From CAZMLC01 sp964567125 (lineage in GTDB: Bacteria; Verrucomicrobiota; Kiritimatiellia; RFP12; UBA1067): a stretch of 42,751 bases of DNA. Each line of letters begins with the position of its first letter. Position 1 is the first letter of the stretch. This document shows positions 7,329 to 15,660 of the stretch, one piece after another. The notes under the pieces were generated by a model that was not told the origin of the DNA, did no database searches, and saw only the letters and a list, made by a program, of their open reading frames with translations. Location: contig CAZMLC010000013.1 of assembly GCA_964567125.1 (NCBI GenBank), forward strand, positions 1 through 42,751, read 5' to 3'. The translations under genes were made by a program, and so were the position numbers.

Positions 7329-10180
7329 TTATTTATTTCCCGCTGCAGCTTCAGCGGCCTTACGTTTCTCGGCTTCAGCCTTGAGAACTTTTTGCAGTTC
7401 CTTGTTCGGGTCAAACCCGGGCACGCGGTTCGACATCAGTTTCACCGGTCCGCAGAGCGCATTGACATTGCCGTCCTGCCGCAGGTTAAAGCGGTTGATG
7501 CGCGGTGCGGTTGCGACGCGCGGACGAACCAGCGGGATGTTTTCAATCTGCCAGGAGTAGGGATCGTAGAACTGGCTGCGGACCTCTTCGTCGCCGAGGA
7601 AGGGACCGTTGCAGTCTACCCAGGCGATCAGGCGTTCGCGCTCCATGCCCGTCACTTTGACGCCGTGGTGGTTGCCGCTCACGGCATTCTGCACGAGCAT
7701 GCTCTTGGGCGAGAAGGCCGAGTAGGGCGGCAGGGTCGCCAGGCTGTCGGGATCGTCGCGTTCAAAGCCTTCCACGAGGAAGAGGCCGCCGATGCGGCTG
7801 ATCGGAGGAATGCCGGAATTGTGATCTTTGATGACGTAGCTCCAACCGCGGAACCCGTCGGCGAAGGAACGGTAGGGTTCATAGAAGGGCACGACATCGT
7901 CGCGCTCGTAGACCCAGCCGCCGCCCCAGGAGAGCCAGCCCTGTTCGCCGGGACGCCACGTCATGTTGAGTTTCTTGTAGGCTTCAGTGCCGGGCTTCTG
8001 GTGGCAGGACGCGCAATGCTTGTCGAGTACCGGCTGGACAAAACGCTTGTAGCCGATGCTCTCCTTGGCGCCCCATACCGGCGGCGTCAGCTTCACAGCC
8101 GGCTTGGTCAGGGCCGTACCCTTCTTGCGCAGCGAGGAGGCCTGGCTGGTACGGGTCTTCATGCTGGTCTCGTGGCAGCCGAAGCAGCCGCGATGTTCGC
8201 CGGGCATGCCGTAGGTGAAGGTGCGCATCACATGGATCGCCATGCCTTCCGCATCCAGAATCTGGAAGAAGAGCGATTCGCCGGCCGGCACTTCGAAGTT
8301 CACGCTGCCGTCCGCCTCGATCGGAATTGTGCCGAGGATGCGCTTCACGCCTTCGGCCTGGAACATGCTGACCGCAGGACCGTCGTTGTTGACCGTCTTG
8401 TTGTAGGTCGTATAGTTCTTCGGATCCATCTGGACCACGCGCAGATACTTACCATTCTTGCGCAGGATTTCCGGCGCATTCTCAAAGACATCGTTGCTGT
8501 AGAAGGTCACCGGCTGAACCTCCTGCTTCATGAGGCTCTGCCACGTGCCATCGCCGGGTTCGAGTTCCGGCCATTTGACCTTGTCCACCAGGACGGGCGG
8601 CACGGGGCGCGACCGGATCGGCTGGGCGTGCAAAGCATTGAATTTGCCTGTGTAGAGCAGTTCCTTGTTGCCGTAGACGTCCATCAGGTAGAGGCGGAAG
8701 AGATGGGTGTCATCGCGATCATCGAGCGTGATGATCTCGCCTTCACGGGCAGAGACGAGGAAGAGTTCCTCCGAGAGCGGATAGGGGGTCTTGTAGGCGT
8801 GGAAGGCAATGCCGGCATCGTGGTAGCCGTACCGGTCCGGCGGATCTTTGGGACCATTGCCGGTTTCCGGCCAGGGAATGTCGCGCGTGATGCGCTCGAG
8901 TCCGTCCGGATAGTTCAGGCCTTTGGCCGGATCGACCATGCCGATGGAGCCTTCCCAGTAGGAGTGATGGCCGGTGGCCACGAACATGATCTTGGTGCTG
9001 TTCGGAATGGGGCGGGCTTCAACCTGCATGTCGGGCCAGATGGACTGACTGCCCCAGAGCGTCTGGATGTTGCAGCCATCGGGATCTGAGGTCCAGAGGC
9101 TCTGCACGCGCCAGAGCGCCTTGTCCGTATACTCCCAGCGGGCGAAGACGAGGCGGCCATCGTTCATCACCACGGGCATGAAGTCGCACTCATTGTTCGC
9201 GGACATCAGGTAGATGTTCTTGCCATCCGCATCGCAGCGGGCCAGGACAAAGGAGTGGCAGCAGGGGAAACAGCGGATGTAGGAGTGACAGCGGCTGGAG
9301 GTGAAGGCGATCTTGCCGTCCGGCAGGTAGATCGGATCGAGGTCGTCATAATCGCCGAAGGTCAGCTGCTTGCGGTCGCTGCCGTCAAGGTTGCAGGTGT
9401 AGAGGTGGAAAGAGCGTTCGCGCTCCGGCTTGTAGCTGTAGAGGATCTTCTTGCCGTCGAAGGAGAGATCCGGACGCCAGTAGCTGCCCTTGTCGAGCTT
9501 AAAGAGGTCGACCGCCTCAGGGTCACCGGAGAGCACGACCTTGTCCTTGTTCATGGAGAGCACGATCAGGCCGCCGCCGTTCTTGGCCATGTAGCCGTTG
9601 CGGTGGCGCGCCTCGTGGGCGAATTCGCGCGTCCAGTCGCGTTCATCGCCTGTGGGATAGGGGTTGTNNNNNNNNNNNNNNNNNNNNNNNNNNNNNNNNN
9701 NNNNNNNNNNNNNNNNNNNNNNNNNNNNNNNNNNNNNNNNNNNNNNNNNNNNNNNNNNNNNNNNNNNTCGTGGGCGAATTCGCGCGTCCAGTCGCGTTCA
9801 TCGCCTGTGGGATAGGGGTTGTCGATCAGCAGGATCTGCTTAAAGTCGATCAGGGGATTCTTGAACATGATGGCGCGCTTGATGCGGCGCGCCTGGATAT
9901 AATATTTCTGTGCAAGGGGGAAGCGGTCGACCAGGGCTTTGCGTTTTTCCAGTTCAAGGGCGTCCAGCTTCTTCAGCTCGTCGCTCAGGTCCGGTGCATT
10001 GGGCATGGCCTGGATGCGTTTAGCCATTGCGCGCGCATAGCCGATTTCCGCAGCGATCTTCTGAAAACGCGGCTTGTTGTCACACTGCAACAGCCAATCG
10101 GTTTCCAAGGTGTCAAAGGTCGTCGTTGTGGCGGCGCCGGCGCTCAAAGCGAACAGCACACCCGCAATAATTTTCTTCAT
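7329..10180 (-). CDS. HzsA-related periplasmic beta-propeller/diheme c-type cytochrome (paralogue 1; interrupted by assembly gap)
   Basis: When the false gap at 9668-9767 and one 55-bp copy are removed, the frame is continuous and encodes about 898 residues. A signal peptide begins MKKIIAGVLFALSAGA. The middle part has TolB-like propeller repeats (SFDGKKILYSY, DPIYLPDGKIAF) as in the hydrazine synthase alpha-subunit middle domain. Two canonical heme motifs follow, CFGCH (614-618) and CASCH (671-675). A further CFPCCH (252-257) could be an atypical CX3CH site. The start at 10180 has an AGGGGA site. It is the first gene of the rhamnose operon and a close paralogue of the protein at 36932-39985. 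HzsB and HzsC are absent, so hydrazine synthesis is not implied. A periplasmic redox role in glycan or sugar use is inference. Confidence 0.8.
9613..9667. repeat. 55-bp left flank of the scaffold gap, identical to 9768-9822
   Basis: The 55 bases immediately before the N run are repeated exactly at 9768-9822 immediately after it. An exact duplicate abutting both sides of a gap is the usual sign of contig ends that overlap by one assembly k-mer but were scaffolded rather than merged. Confidence 0.95.
9668..9767. other. Scaffold gap of 100 N (artefactual)
   Basis: Exactly 100 N, the convention for a gap of unknown size. Deleting the gap plus one 55-bp flank (155 bases) joins the two gene halves in frame. 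The resulting junction matches the paralogue at 37700-37790 (NPYP...EFAHEARHRNGYMA versus NPYP...EWAHEARHRNGFMA), so no sequence seems to be missing. Confidence 0.95.
9768..9822. repeat. 55-bp right flank of the scaffold gap, identical to 9613-9667
   Basis: Second copy of the 55-bp gap-flanking duplicate. Only one copy is expected in the real genome. Confidence 0.95.
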
Positions 10181-10219
10181 GAAATATCCCCTAGTATTTT
10201 GATCTCGACAGTCGTATAA

Positions 10220-10248
10220 ATTATCTCTGAACTGTTTTTCTTTTGCAA
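10220..10248 (-). promoter_or_regulatory. Sigma70-like promoter of the rhamnose/cytochrome operon
   Basis: On the minus strand a TTGCAA -35 box (10243-10248) is separated by exactly 17 bases from a GATAAT -10 box (10220-10225). Transcription would start near 10213, about 33 bases before the ATG at 10180. A 9-base palindrome CGACTGTCG (10206-10214) overlaps the predicted start and could be an operator half, though it is short. No regulator gene is visible in the window. Confidence 0.65.
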
Positions 10249-10307
10249 GGTCGAAAATGGCTGGAAGAATGTGATAATGTGATCCTGCAGCGGAGGCGAA
10301 GATCTAC

Positions 10308-10336
10308 TTCCCTGCTGTCTGTGGATGTGGTATAGT
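10308..10336 (+). promoter_or_regulatory. Weak candidate promoter for ruvB, implying a near-leaderless mRNA
   Basis: TATAGT at 10331-10336 is a good -10 box, with only a poor -35 (TTCCCT, 10308-10313) 17 bases upstream. The predicted start is about 5 bases before the ruvB ATG at 10348, and no Shine-Dalgarno sequence is seen there, consistent with a leaderless or nearly leaderless message. Confidence 0.35.
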
Positions 10337-10347
10337 TAAGCCAAATC

Positions 10348-11370
10348 ATGCATACACGGCCCTCAGAAACGTTTAACCAGCGCAACGCATCGTTCGACAA
10401 TCGTCTGCGTCCTACGCGCTTCGACGATTTTGTCGGACAGGGCAAGGTTCGCGATCGTCTCCTGCTGGCAGTCGAGGCCGCGAAGCAGCGGGGCGATGCG
10501 CTGGACCATATTTTGCTGTCCGGGCCACCGGGATTGGGCAAGACCACGCTGGCCTTTATCATCGGCGAAGCCATGGGCGTGCACGTCAAGACCACGTCTG
10601 GCCCGGTCATTGATAAGCCGGGCGATTTAGCGGGGCTGCTGACCAGCCTCTCGCCGGGCGATATTGTGTTCATCGACGAAATCCACCGCATGCAGCGGGC
10701 CGTGGAGGAGTATCTTTATTCCGCAATGGAGGATTTTGTGATCGATATCATGATCGATCAGGGACCGAACGCGCGCTCGGTCCGGCTTGAGCTCCCGCAT
10801 TTTACGTTAGTCGGCGCGACGACGCGGAGTGGTCTGATCTCCGCGCCCCTGCGGTCGCGCTTCGGCATTGTCAACCGCTTGGATTATTATTCCGGCGCGG
10901 AGCTTTCGACGATTGTTGAGCGCTCTGCCGCCAAGTTGGATGTCTCGATCGAGCAAGCTGGCGCGCTGGAGGTTGCCGCGCGTTCGCGCGGAACGCCGCG
11001 CATCGCCAACAACCTGTTGCGTCGCGTGCGCGATTACGCACAGGTGCGGGCGGACAACCACATTGATAAACGCGTCGCGGAGGAGGCGTTGGCCCTGCTG
11101 GAGATCGATCCGCGCGGTCTGGATGAAATGGATATCCGCATTTTGGAGACGCTGGTGCAGAAATTCGGTGGCGGCCCCGTGGGGTTGAACACCATCGCGG
11201 TCTCTGTGGGCGAGGAACCCGATACGATCGAAGAAGTGTACGAGCCGTTTCTGATTCAAGAGGGCTATCTTGAGCGGACCCCCAAGGGACGCGTGGCGAC
11301 GCCCGCCTGCTATGCACGGCTGGGATTAGTGACCCCCCGACAGCAGGGGGAATTGGGCCTCAACGGATGA
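10348..11370 (+). CDS. ruvB: Holliday junction branch-migration ATPase RuvB
   Basis: This is the hexameric AAA+ motor that, with RuvA, drives branch migration of Holliday junctions during recombination and repair. The 340-residue length is standard. The Walker A motif GPPGLGKTT is at 59-67, Walker B with DEIHR at 110-114, and sensor 1 GATTR at 156-160. The C-terminal winged-helix DNA-binding domain includes GGGPVGLNT and the FLIQEGYLERTPKGR segment. The usual partners ruvA and ruvC are not next to it. It is transcribed divergently from the rhamnose operon across a 167-base spacer. Confidence 0.98.
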   Translation: MHTRPSETFNQRNASFDNRLRPTRFDDFVGQGKVRDRLLLAVEAAKQRGDALDHILLSGPPGLGKTTLAFIIGEAMGVHVKTTSGPVIDKPGDLAGLLTSLSPGDIVFIDEIHRMQRAVEEYLYSAMEDFVIDIMIDQGPNARSVRLELPHFTLVGATTRSGLISAPLRSRFGIVNRLDYYSGAELSTIVERSAAKLDVSIEQAGALEVAARSRGTPRIANNLLRRVRDYAQVRADNHIDKRVAEEALALLEIDPRGLDEMDIRILETLVQKFGGGPVGLNTIAVSVGEEPDTIEEVYEPFLIQEGYLERTPKGRVATPACYARLGLVTPRQQGELGLNG

Positions 11371-11613
11371 AACAGCGGCGAATCGCGGTGGTTCCGCCAA
11401 AAATGTAAACGGCTGGAATGGGGACTCTAGAATCTCTTAAACGACGTGATGTGAATGGGTTGTGCGTTTAAACATGGCGTACGGCCTTCAACGTGAGGAT
11501 AAGAAAAATGGCCGATAAAGACCTTTTTTAGTGAAAAGTTTTTACGGTTTTGATAAATTATCCTTTCCTTTGTCTAGGTTAGGACAGAATTGTGAACATG
11601 GAGTAGTGAGTAA

Positions 11614-14148
11614 ATGAGCAGAAATGACCTGTGGAAATGGTTGGTTTTGGCGATTGTTGCTGTCTTGTCGGCATATGTTGTAATGCCTCCAAAAGAGAAG
11701 ATCCGTCTTGGTTTGGATTTGTCCGGCGGCACGAGCTTTACCGTGGCCATCGACGATGCCAAGCTGAAGAGCAACATCATGGCTGCAAATCCGGAGCTGT
11801 CCGAAGAGGAAGTCCGCAACCAGATCAATACGATTCTGCGCGATGCCGATGCGCGTGCGGTCGAGGTGATCCGCAATCGTATTGATAAGACGGGTATTAA
11901 TGAACCCGTGATTCAGAGCGCCGGCAAGAATCACCGCATTATTATCCAGCTGCCAGGTATTTCCGCAGAACAGCGCGAAGCTGCTGAGAAGAGCATCCAG
12001 AGCGCGGCCTTTCTCGAGTTCAAACTGGTCCATGCGAAAAACGATACGCTGGTCGATTCGCTGACGAAGTCCGGGCGCGTTCCGGAAGGCTATGAGATGG
12101 CGGAAGATGGCCGCTCCTACAAGCGTACGGCCAAATACAACGAATTGGTGAAGGATCCTGGGTATCAGCAACGGGTGTCGCTCTTCGGTGTTCCCGACCA
12201 GCGCTATGCGTTCATGCCGGAACGTACCGTGACCGCGAATGGACAGGTTGTCTATCGTCCGCTCTTCGTGCTGCGGCAGGCGGAATTGACAGGCGCTGCC
12301 TTGGACAGTGCCTCTATTGACCGTGAAAGCATGACGGGACGTATTCACATCGCGCTGAAATTCAATGCTAAGGGCGCTGCGGAATTCGCACGCCTGACCA
12401 AGGCCTATGCGCCGCGCGGCTCGCGCAACAAGGATAGCGATGTCGGCCGTCAGCTGGCGATTATTCTTGATGATACGCTCTATTCGGCACCTGTGATCCG
12501 CTCCGAGATTCCCAACGGCCAGGCAGTGATTGAAGGCAATTTCTCCGCTTCTGAGGCGGCTCTGTTGCGCAATATCTTGAATGCGGGATCGTTGCCGGCG
12601 CCAATGAAGATCATTGAAAAGCGCTCGGTGGAATCGACCTTAGGTCAGGATGCGATCAGCAGCGGCGTGCGCGCCTCGGTTCTGGGTGTGTTGCTGGTTG
12701 CGATCTTCATGTTTGTTTATTACAACTATTGCGGTTTGATTGCGAACGTCGCCCTGCTCCTCAACGTACTGCTGTTGCCGACCAGCTTGATTCTCGCTTC
12801 CAACGTACTGGGCGTGTTTGTACGCGACTCCGCGCTCTCAAAAAGTGCGCTCGACCTGCCGGTCCTGACGATGCCCGGTATTGCTGGCCTCGTGCTCTCT
12901 TTGGGTATGGCGGTTGACGCGAACGTGCTGATCTTCGAACGTATGCGCGAAGAATTCGCGCTGGGTAAGTCAGCCCGCGCGGCGGTTGCTGCTGGTTATG
13001 AACGCGCTTTCTTGGCGATTTTTGACTCGAACCTCACGACAGTCCTGACGGCAGTGATTCTCTTTATCTTTGGTGTCGGTCCGATCCGCGGTTATGCGAT
13101 CACCCTGACCGCAGGCGTGGTTGTGAGCATGTTCACGGCACTCGTGGTCACGCGTTTGATTTTCAACGCGACCGTGCCGGAAGCACGCGTCAAGCCCTAC
13201 AAGATGTTGCAGTTTGTTAAACATGCCAACTATGACTTCTTGAAATGGGGCAAGGTCTGCGGATTCACCTCATTGGCGATTATTTTGATCTCCTGTGCGA
13301 TTTTCTTTGCACGGGCTTTCACCAATCCGGCCAAGGTCATGTCAGTCGACTTCACCGGTGGTGCGGCCATCTCGTTCGAGTATAAGGAGAAAGCACCCAA
13401 TGCCGATGTTGCAAAGAGCGTCGAGAAGATCGTCAGCGATGCGACGGTTCAGTATCAAAGCAGCCCGGATGGTACCGGCGACTTGCTCCTCATCAAGACG
13501 GGAACGATCGATGTCAATGGCGTCAATGTTTCCAAGCTGATGCAGCAGGCGCTGTCAAAGGATCTGCCCAAGAGCCAGTTTAAGTTGGCCGGTGAAGAGG
13601 ATGTGGGTTCAGCAGTGGGTTCGGACTTGAAGAGTTCGGCGCGTTGGGCCGTGGTGCTCTCCTTGATCGGTATTCTCATCTACGTTTCGTTGCGTTTCGA
13701 GTTTGGCTTTGCGCTCGGCGCTGTGGCGGCCTTGGCTCATGACGCGTTCTTCACGCTCGGCGTCTATTCGCTGACGGGACGTCAGGTGAGTATGACGGTT
13801 GTGGCGGCATTGCTGACCATCGTGGGTTATTCGGTGAACGATACCATCGTGATCTTTGACCGTATCCGCGAAGATCTGCGCAAGGACCCGAAGATGGAAT
13901 TCCGCGCGCTGTGCAGCCGTGCTATTAATGAAACGCTCAGCCGCACGATCCTGACCTCGGTCACGACGTTGCTGGCAACGCTGTCGCTCTACCTCTTCGG
14001 TGGCGGCGCGATCAATGACTTCGCCTTGGCCATGTTGATCGGTCTGGTCGCCGGTGTTTACTCGACGATCTTCATCGCAACGCCGGTGATGCTCGCGTGG
14101 TACAAAGGACGTCGCCCCTCCTTCGCCAGTAGCGAGAACAAGCAATAA
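11614..14148 (+). CDS. secDF: Fused protein translocase subunit SecD-SecF
   Basis: SecDF is an RND-family membrane protein that uses the proton gradient to pull exported proteins out of the SecYEG channel. Here SecD and SecF are one 844-residue chain, as in Bacillus and several PVC bacteria. An N-terminal anchor (8-24) is followed by the SecD motif GLDLSGG (33-39) and the periplasmic P1 region. The first membrane bundle contains GMAVDANVLIFERMREE. The SecF half begins near residue 550 with VDFTGG and has GYSVNDTIVIFDRIRED. About twelve membrane helices are expected. A GGAG site lies about 10 bases before the ATG. It is separated from ruvB by 243 bases, and yajC is not adjacent. Confidence 0.97.
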   Translation: MSRNDLWKWLVLAIVAVLSAYVVMPPKEKIRLGLDLSGGTSFTVAIDDAKLKSNIMAANPELSEEEVRNQINTILRDADARAVEVIRNRIDKTGINEPVIQSAGKNHRIIIQLPGISAEQREAAEKSIQSAAFLEFKLVHAKNDTLVDSLTKSGRVPEGYEMAEDGRSYKRTAKYNELVKDPGYQQRVSLFGVPDQRYAFMPERTVTANGQVVYRPLFVLRQAELTGAALDSASIDRESMTGRIHIALKFNAKGAAEFARLTKAYAPRGSRNKDSDVGRQLAIILDDTLYSAPVIRSEIPNGQAVIEGNFSASEAALLRNILNAGSLPAPMKIIEKRSVESTLGQDAISSGVRASVLGVLLVAIFMFVYYNYCGLIANVALLLNVLLLPTSLILASNVLGVFVRDSALSKSALDLPVLTMPGIAGLVLSLGMAVDANVLIFERMREEFALGKSARAAVAAGYERAFLAIFDSNLTTVLTAVILFIFGVGPIRGYAITLTAGVVVSMFTALVVTRLIFNATVPEARVKPYKMLQFVKHANYDFLKWGKVCGFTSLAIILISCAIFFARAFTNPAKVMSVDFTGGAAISFEYKEKAPNADVAKSVEKIVSDATVQYQSSPDGTGDLLLIKTGTIDVNGVNVSKLMQQALSKDLPKSQFKLAGEEDVGSAVGSDLKSSARWAVVLSLIGILIYVSLRFEFGFALGAVAALAHDAFFTLGVYSLTGRQVSMTVVAALLTIVGYSVNDTIVIFDRIREDLRKDPKMEFRALCSRAINETLSRTILTSVTTLLATLSLYLFGGGAINDFALAMLIGLVAGVYSTIFIATPVMLAWYKGRRPSFASSENKQ

Positions 14149-14156
14149 ATACGGTA

Positions 14157-14190
14157 GAAGGACGGGGAAAGCCCGTCCTTCGCTGTTTTA
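14157..14190 (+). terminator. Intrinsic terminator after secDF
   Basis: A perfect 10-bp inverted repeat GAAGGACGGG/CCCGTCCTTC (14157-14166 and 14172-14181) with a GAAAG loop begins 9 bases after the secDF stop and is followed by GCTGTTTTA. The T-tract is short, so termination may be partial. hisH begins only about 24 bases downstream of it. Confidence 0.65.
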
Positions 14191-14213
14191 AGAGCCCGAT
14201 AAACGTTTTGATT

Positions 14214-14840
14214 ATGATTGCGATTGTAGATTATCGTGCAGGCAATGTGACCAGCGTGCAGTTGGCGTTCAAGGCGCTGCATGCGGAAACAGTTGTGACG
14301 TCCGATGCAGCGGTTATCCGTGCAGCCTCGCATGTGGTGTTCCCTGGCGTGGGAGCAGCCGGTGCAGCGATGCAGAATCTGCGCGACCTGGGGTTGATCC
14401 CTGTACTCAAAGAGGTCGCGGCCTCGGGCGTTCCTTTCCTGGGAATCTGCCTGGGGACGCAAATCCTGCTTTCCTCCTCTGAAGAGGATGGCGGCACCCC
14501 GACGCTCGATCTGATTCCCGGACGCGTTCCGCGCTTTGTGCCGACCTCTCCGTGCGACAAAGTGCCGCAGATCGGCTGGAATCAGGTGCATTTCGTCCGT
14601 TCGCATCCTGTCGTGAAAAATATCGCCGATAACAGCGATTTTTATTTTGTACACAGTTACTATCCGGCACCGGCCGATCCTGTCTTCTCAATCGGGACGA
14701 CGGATTATGCGGGGATCACCTTTACGTCCATGATGGGACGCGACAATCTGGTCGCAACGCAGTTCCATCCGGAGAAGTCGGGACGCGTGGGGCTTAAGCT
14801 CCTCGAGAATTTCGTGAACTGGGATGGCCGCTCGGTGTAG
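14214..14840 (+). CDS. hisH: Imidazole glycerol phosphate synthase, glutaminase subunit HisH
   Basis: This class I glutamine amidotransferase makes ammonia from glutamine and passes it to HisF in the fifth step of histidine synthesis. In the 208-residue chain the catalytic triad is visible: Cys79 in GICLGTQ, and His185 and Glu187 in QFHPEKSG. The oxyanion segment PGVGAAG is at 44-50. An in-frame TTG exists at 14208, but the ATG at 14214 gives the usual MIAIVDYRAGN start. No clear Shine-Dalgarno site precedes it. hisF follows after 33 bases; hisA and the other his genes are not in the window. Confidence 0.96.
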   Translation: MIAIVDYRAGNVTSVQLAFKALHAETVVTSDAAVIRAASHVVFPGVGAAGAAMQNLRDLGLIPVLKEVAASGVPFLGICLGTQILLSSSEEDGGTPTLDLIPGRVPRFVPTSPCDKVPQIGWNQVHFVRSHPVVKNIADNSDFYFVHSYYPAPADPVFSIGTTDYAGITFTSMMGRDNLVATQFHPEKSGRVGLKLLENFVNWDGRSV

Positions 14841-14873
14841 CGTGCGTAGACGGAAATGAGAGCGTAACGAGTT

Positions 14874-15653
14874 ATGTTGACAAAACGAATCATTCCCTGT
14901 TTGGATGTCATTAAACGCCGCGTCACGAAAGGCGTGAAGTTCCAGAATAATATCGACCTCGGTGATCCCGTCGAAATGGCGGTGCGCTACTCGGATGGCG
15001 GCTGTGACGAATTGGTTTTCTATGATATCACGGCTTCGGCGGAGAAGCGTCCGATCGATGAAGGCATGGTGCGCGATGTGGCCGCCGCGATTCAGATCCC
15101 CTTTGCTGTTGGCGGCGGAATTGCGTCGGTGGCGGATATGTCGCGCATGCTGCTGGCTGGCGCGGAGAAGGTTTCGGTCAATTCGCTGGCGGTGCGCACC
15201 CCGCAGATCATCGCGGACGGTTCGCGCGCATTTGGCGCGCAGTGCGTGGTGCTGGGCATGGATCCGGTTTCAAATCCCGATCGTGCGCGTTTCCCAAGCG
15301 GGTATGAGATCACGACAAATGGCTTTCGTGTCCGAACCGGTATGGATGCCGTCGAATGGGCGCGGCGCGCGGAAGAGCTCGGCGCAGGCGAAATCGTCGT
15401 GAACTCGGTGGATGCCGATGGTACGCGAGCTGGCTTTGAGTTGACCATCACGCGTCTGATCGCGGAGGCGGTGCGCATCCCTGTTGTGGCCAGCGGCGGC
15501 GCGGGGTGTCCTGCGCATCTGCGTGATGCCTTTGTGGCGGGTGGTGCGGATGCCGCGATCATTGCCGGCATGATTCACACGGGCGACTATACTATCCGGC
15601 AGATCAAAGAGGAATTGTTACCGTTAGGTGTTCCGTTGCGCATGACATGGTGA
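14874..15653 (+). CDS. hisF: Imidazole glycerol phosphate synthase, cyclase subunit HisF
   Basis: This (beta/alpha)8 barrel joins HisH ammonia to PRFAR, giving imidazole glycerol phosphate and AICAR. It is 259 residues, the family length. The catalytic aspartates fall exactly at the family positions, Asp11 in IPCLDV and Asp130 in LGMDPV. Phosphate-binding segments AVGGGI (78-83) and ASGGAG are present. It pairs with hisH immediately upstream to form the complete synthase. The stop is 7 bases before the next ATG. Confidence 0.97.
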   Translation: MLTKRIIPCLDVIKRRVTKGVKFQNNIDLGDPVEMAVRYSDGGCDELVFYDITASAEKRPIDEGMVRDVAAAIQIPFAVGGGIASVADMSRMLLAGAEKVSVNSLAVRTPQIIADGSRAFGAQCVVLGMDPVSNPDRARFPSGYEITTNGFRVRTGMDAVEWARRAEELGAGEIVVNSVDADGTRAGFELTITRLIAEAVRIPVVASGGAGCPAHLRDAFVAGGADAAIIAGMIHTGDYTIRQIKEELLPLGVPLRMTW

Positions 15654-15660
15654 GGTCATC

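Noticed and set aside
4409..7384. A 991-codon open frame on the plus strand, antisense to the glycosidase
   Set aside because: It mirrors the codon structure of the real gene opposite, has no family motifs or ribosome site, and is Arg/Gly/Val-rich low-information sequence. Other long opposite frames (101-1213, 2050-3168, 3279-4787, 7392-9089, 20224-21426) are rejected for the same reason.
9613..9822. A real 55-bp tandem duplication or small mobile insertion
   Set aside because: The copies abut an exactly 100-N gap and one copy must be removed to restore the frame and the match to the paralogue, so an unmerged contig overlap is the simpler explanation.
7329..10180. Anammox-type hydrazine synthase
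   Set aside because: Only the alpha-like propeller/diheme domains are present, there are no HzsB/HzsC genes, and the context is sugar catabolism.
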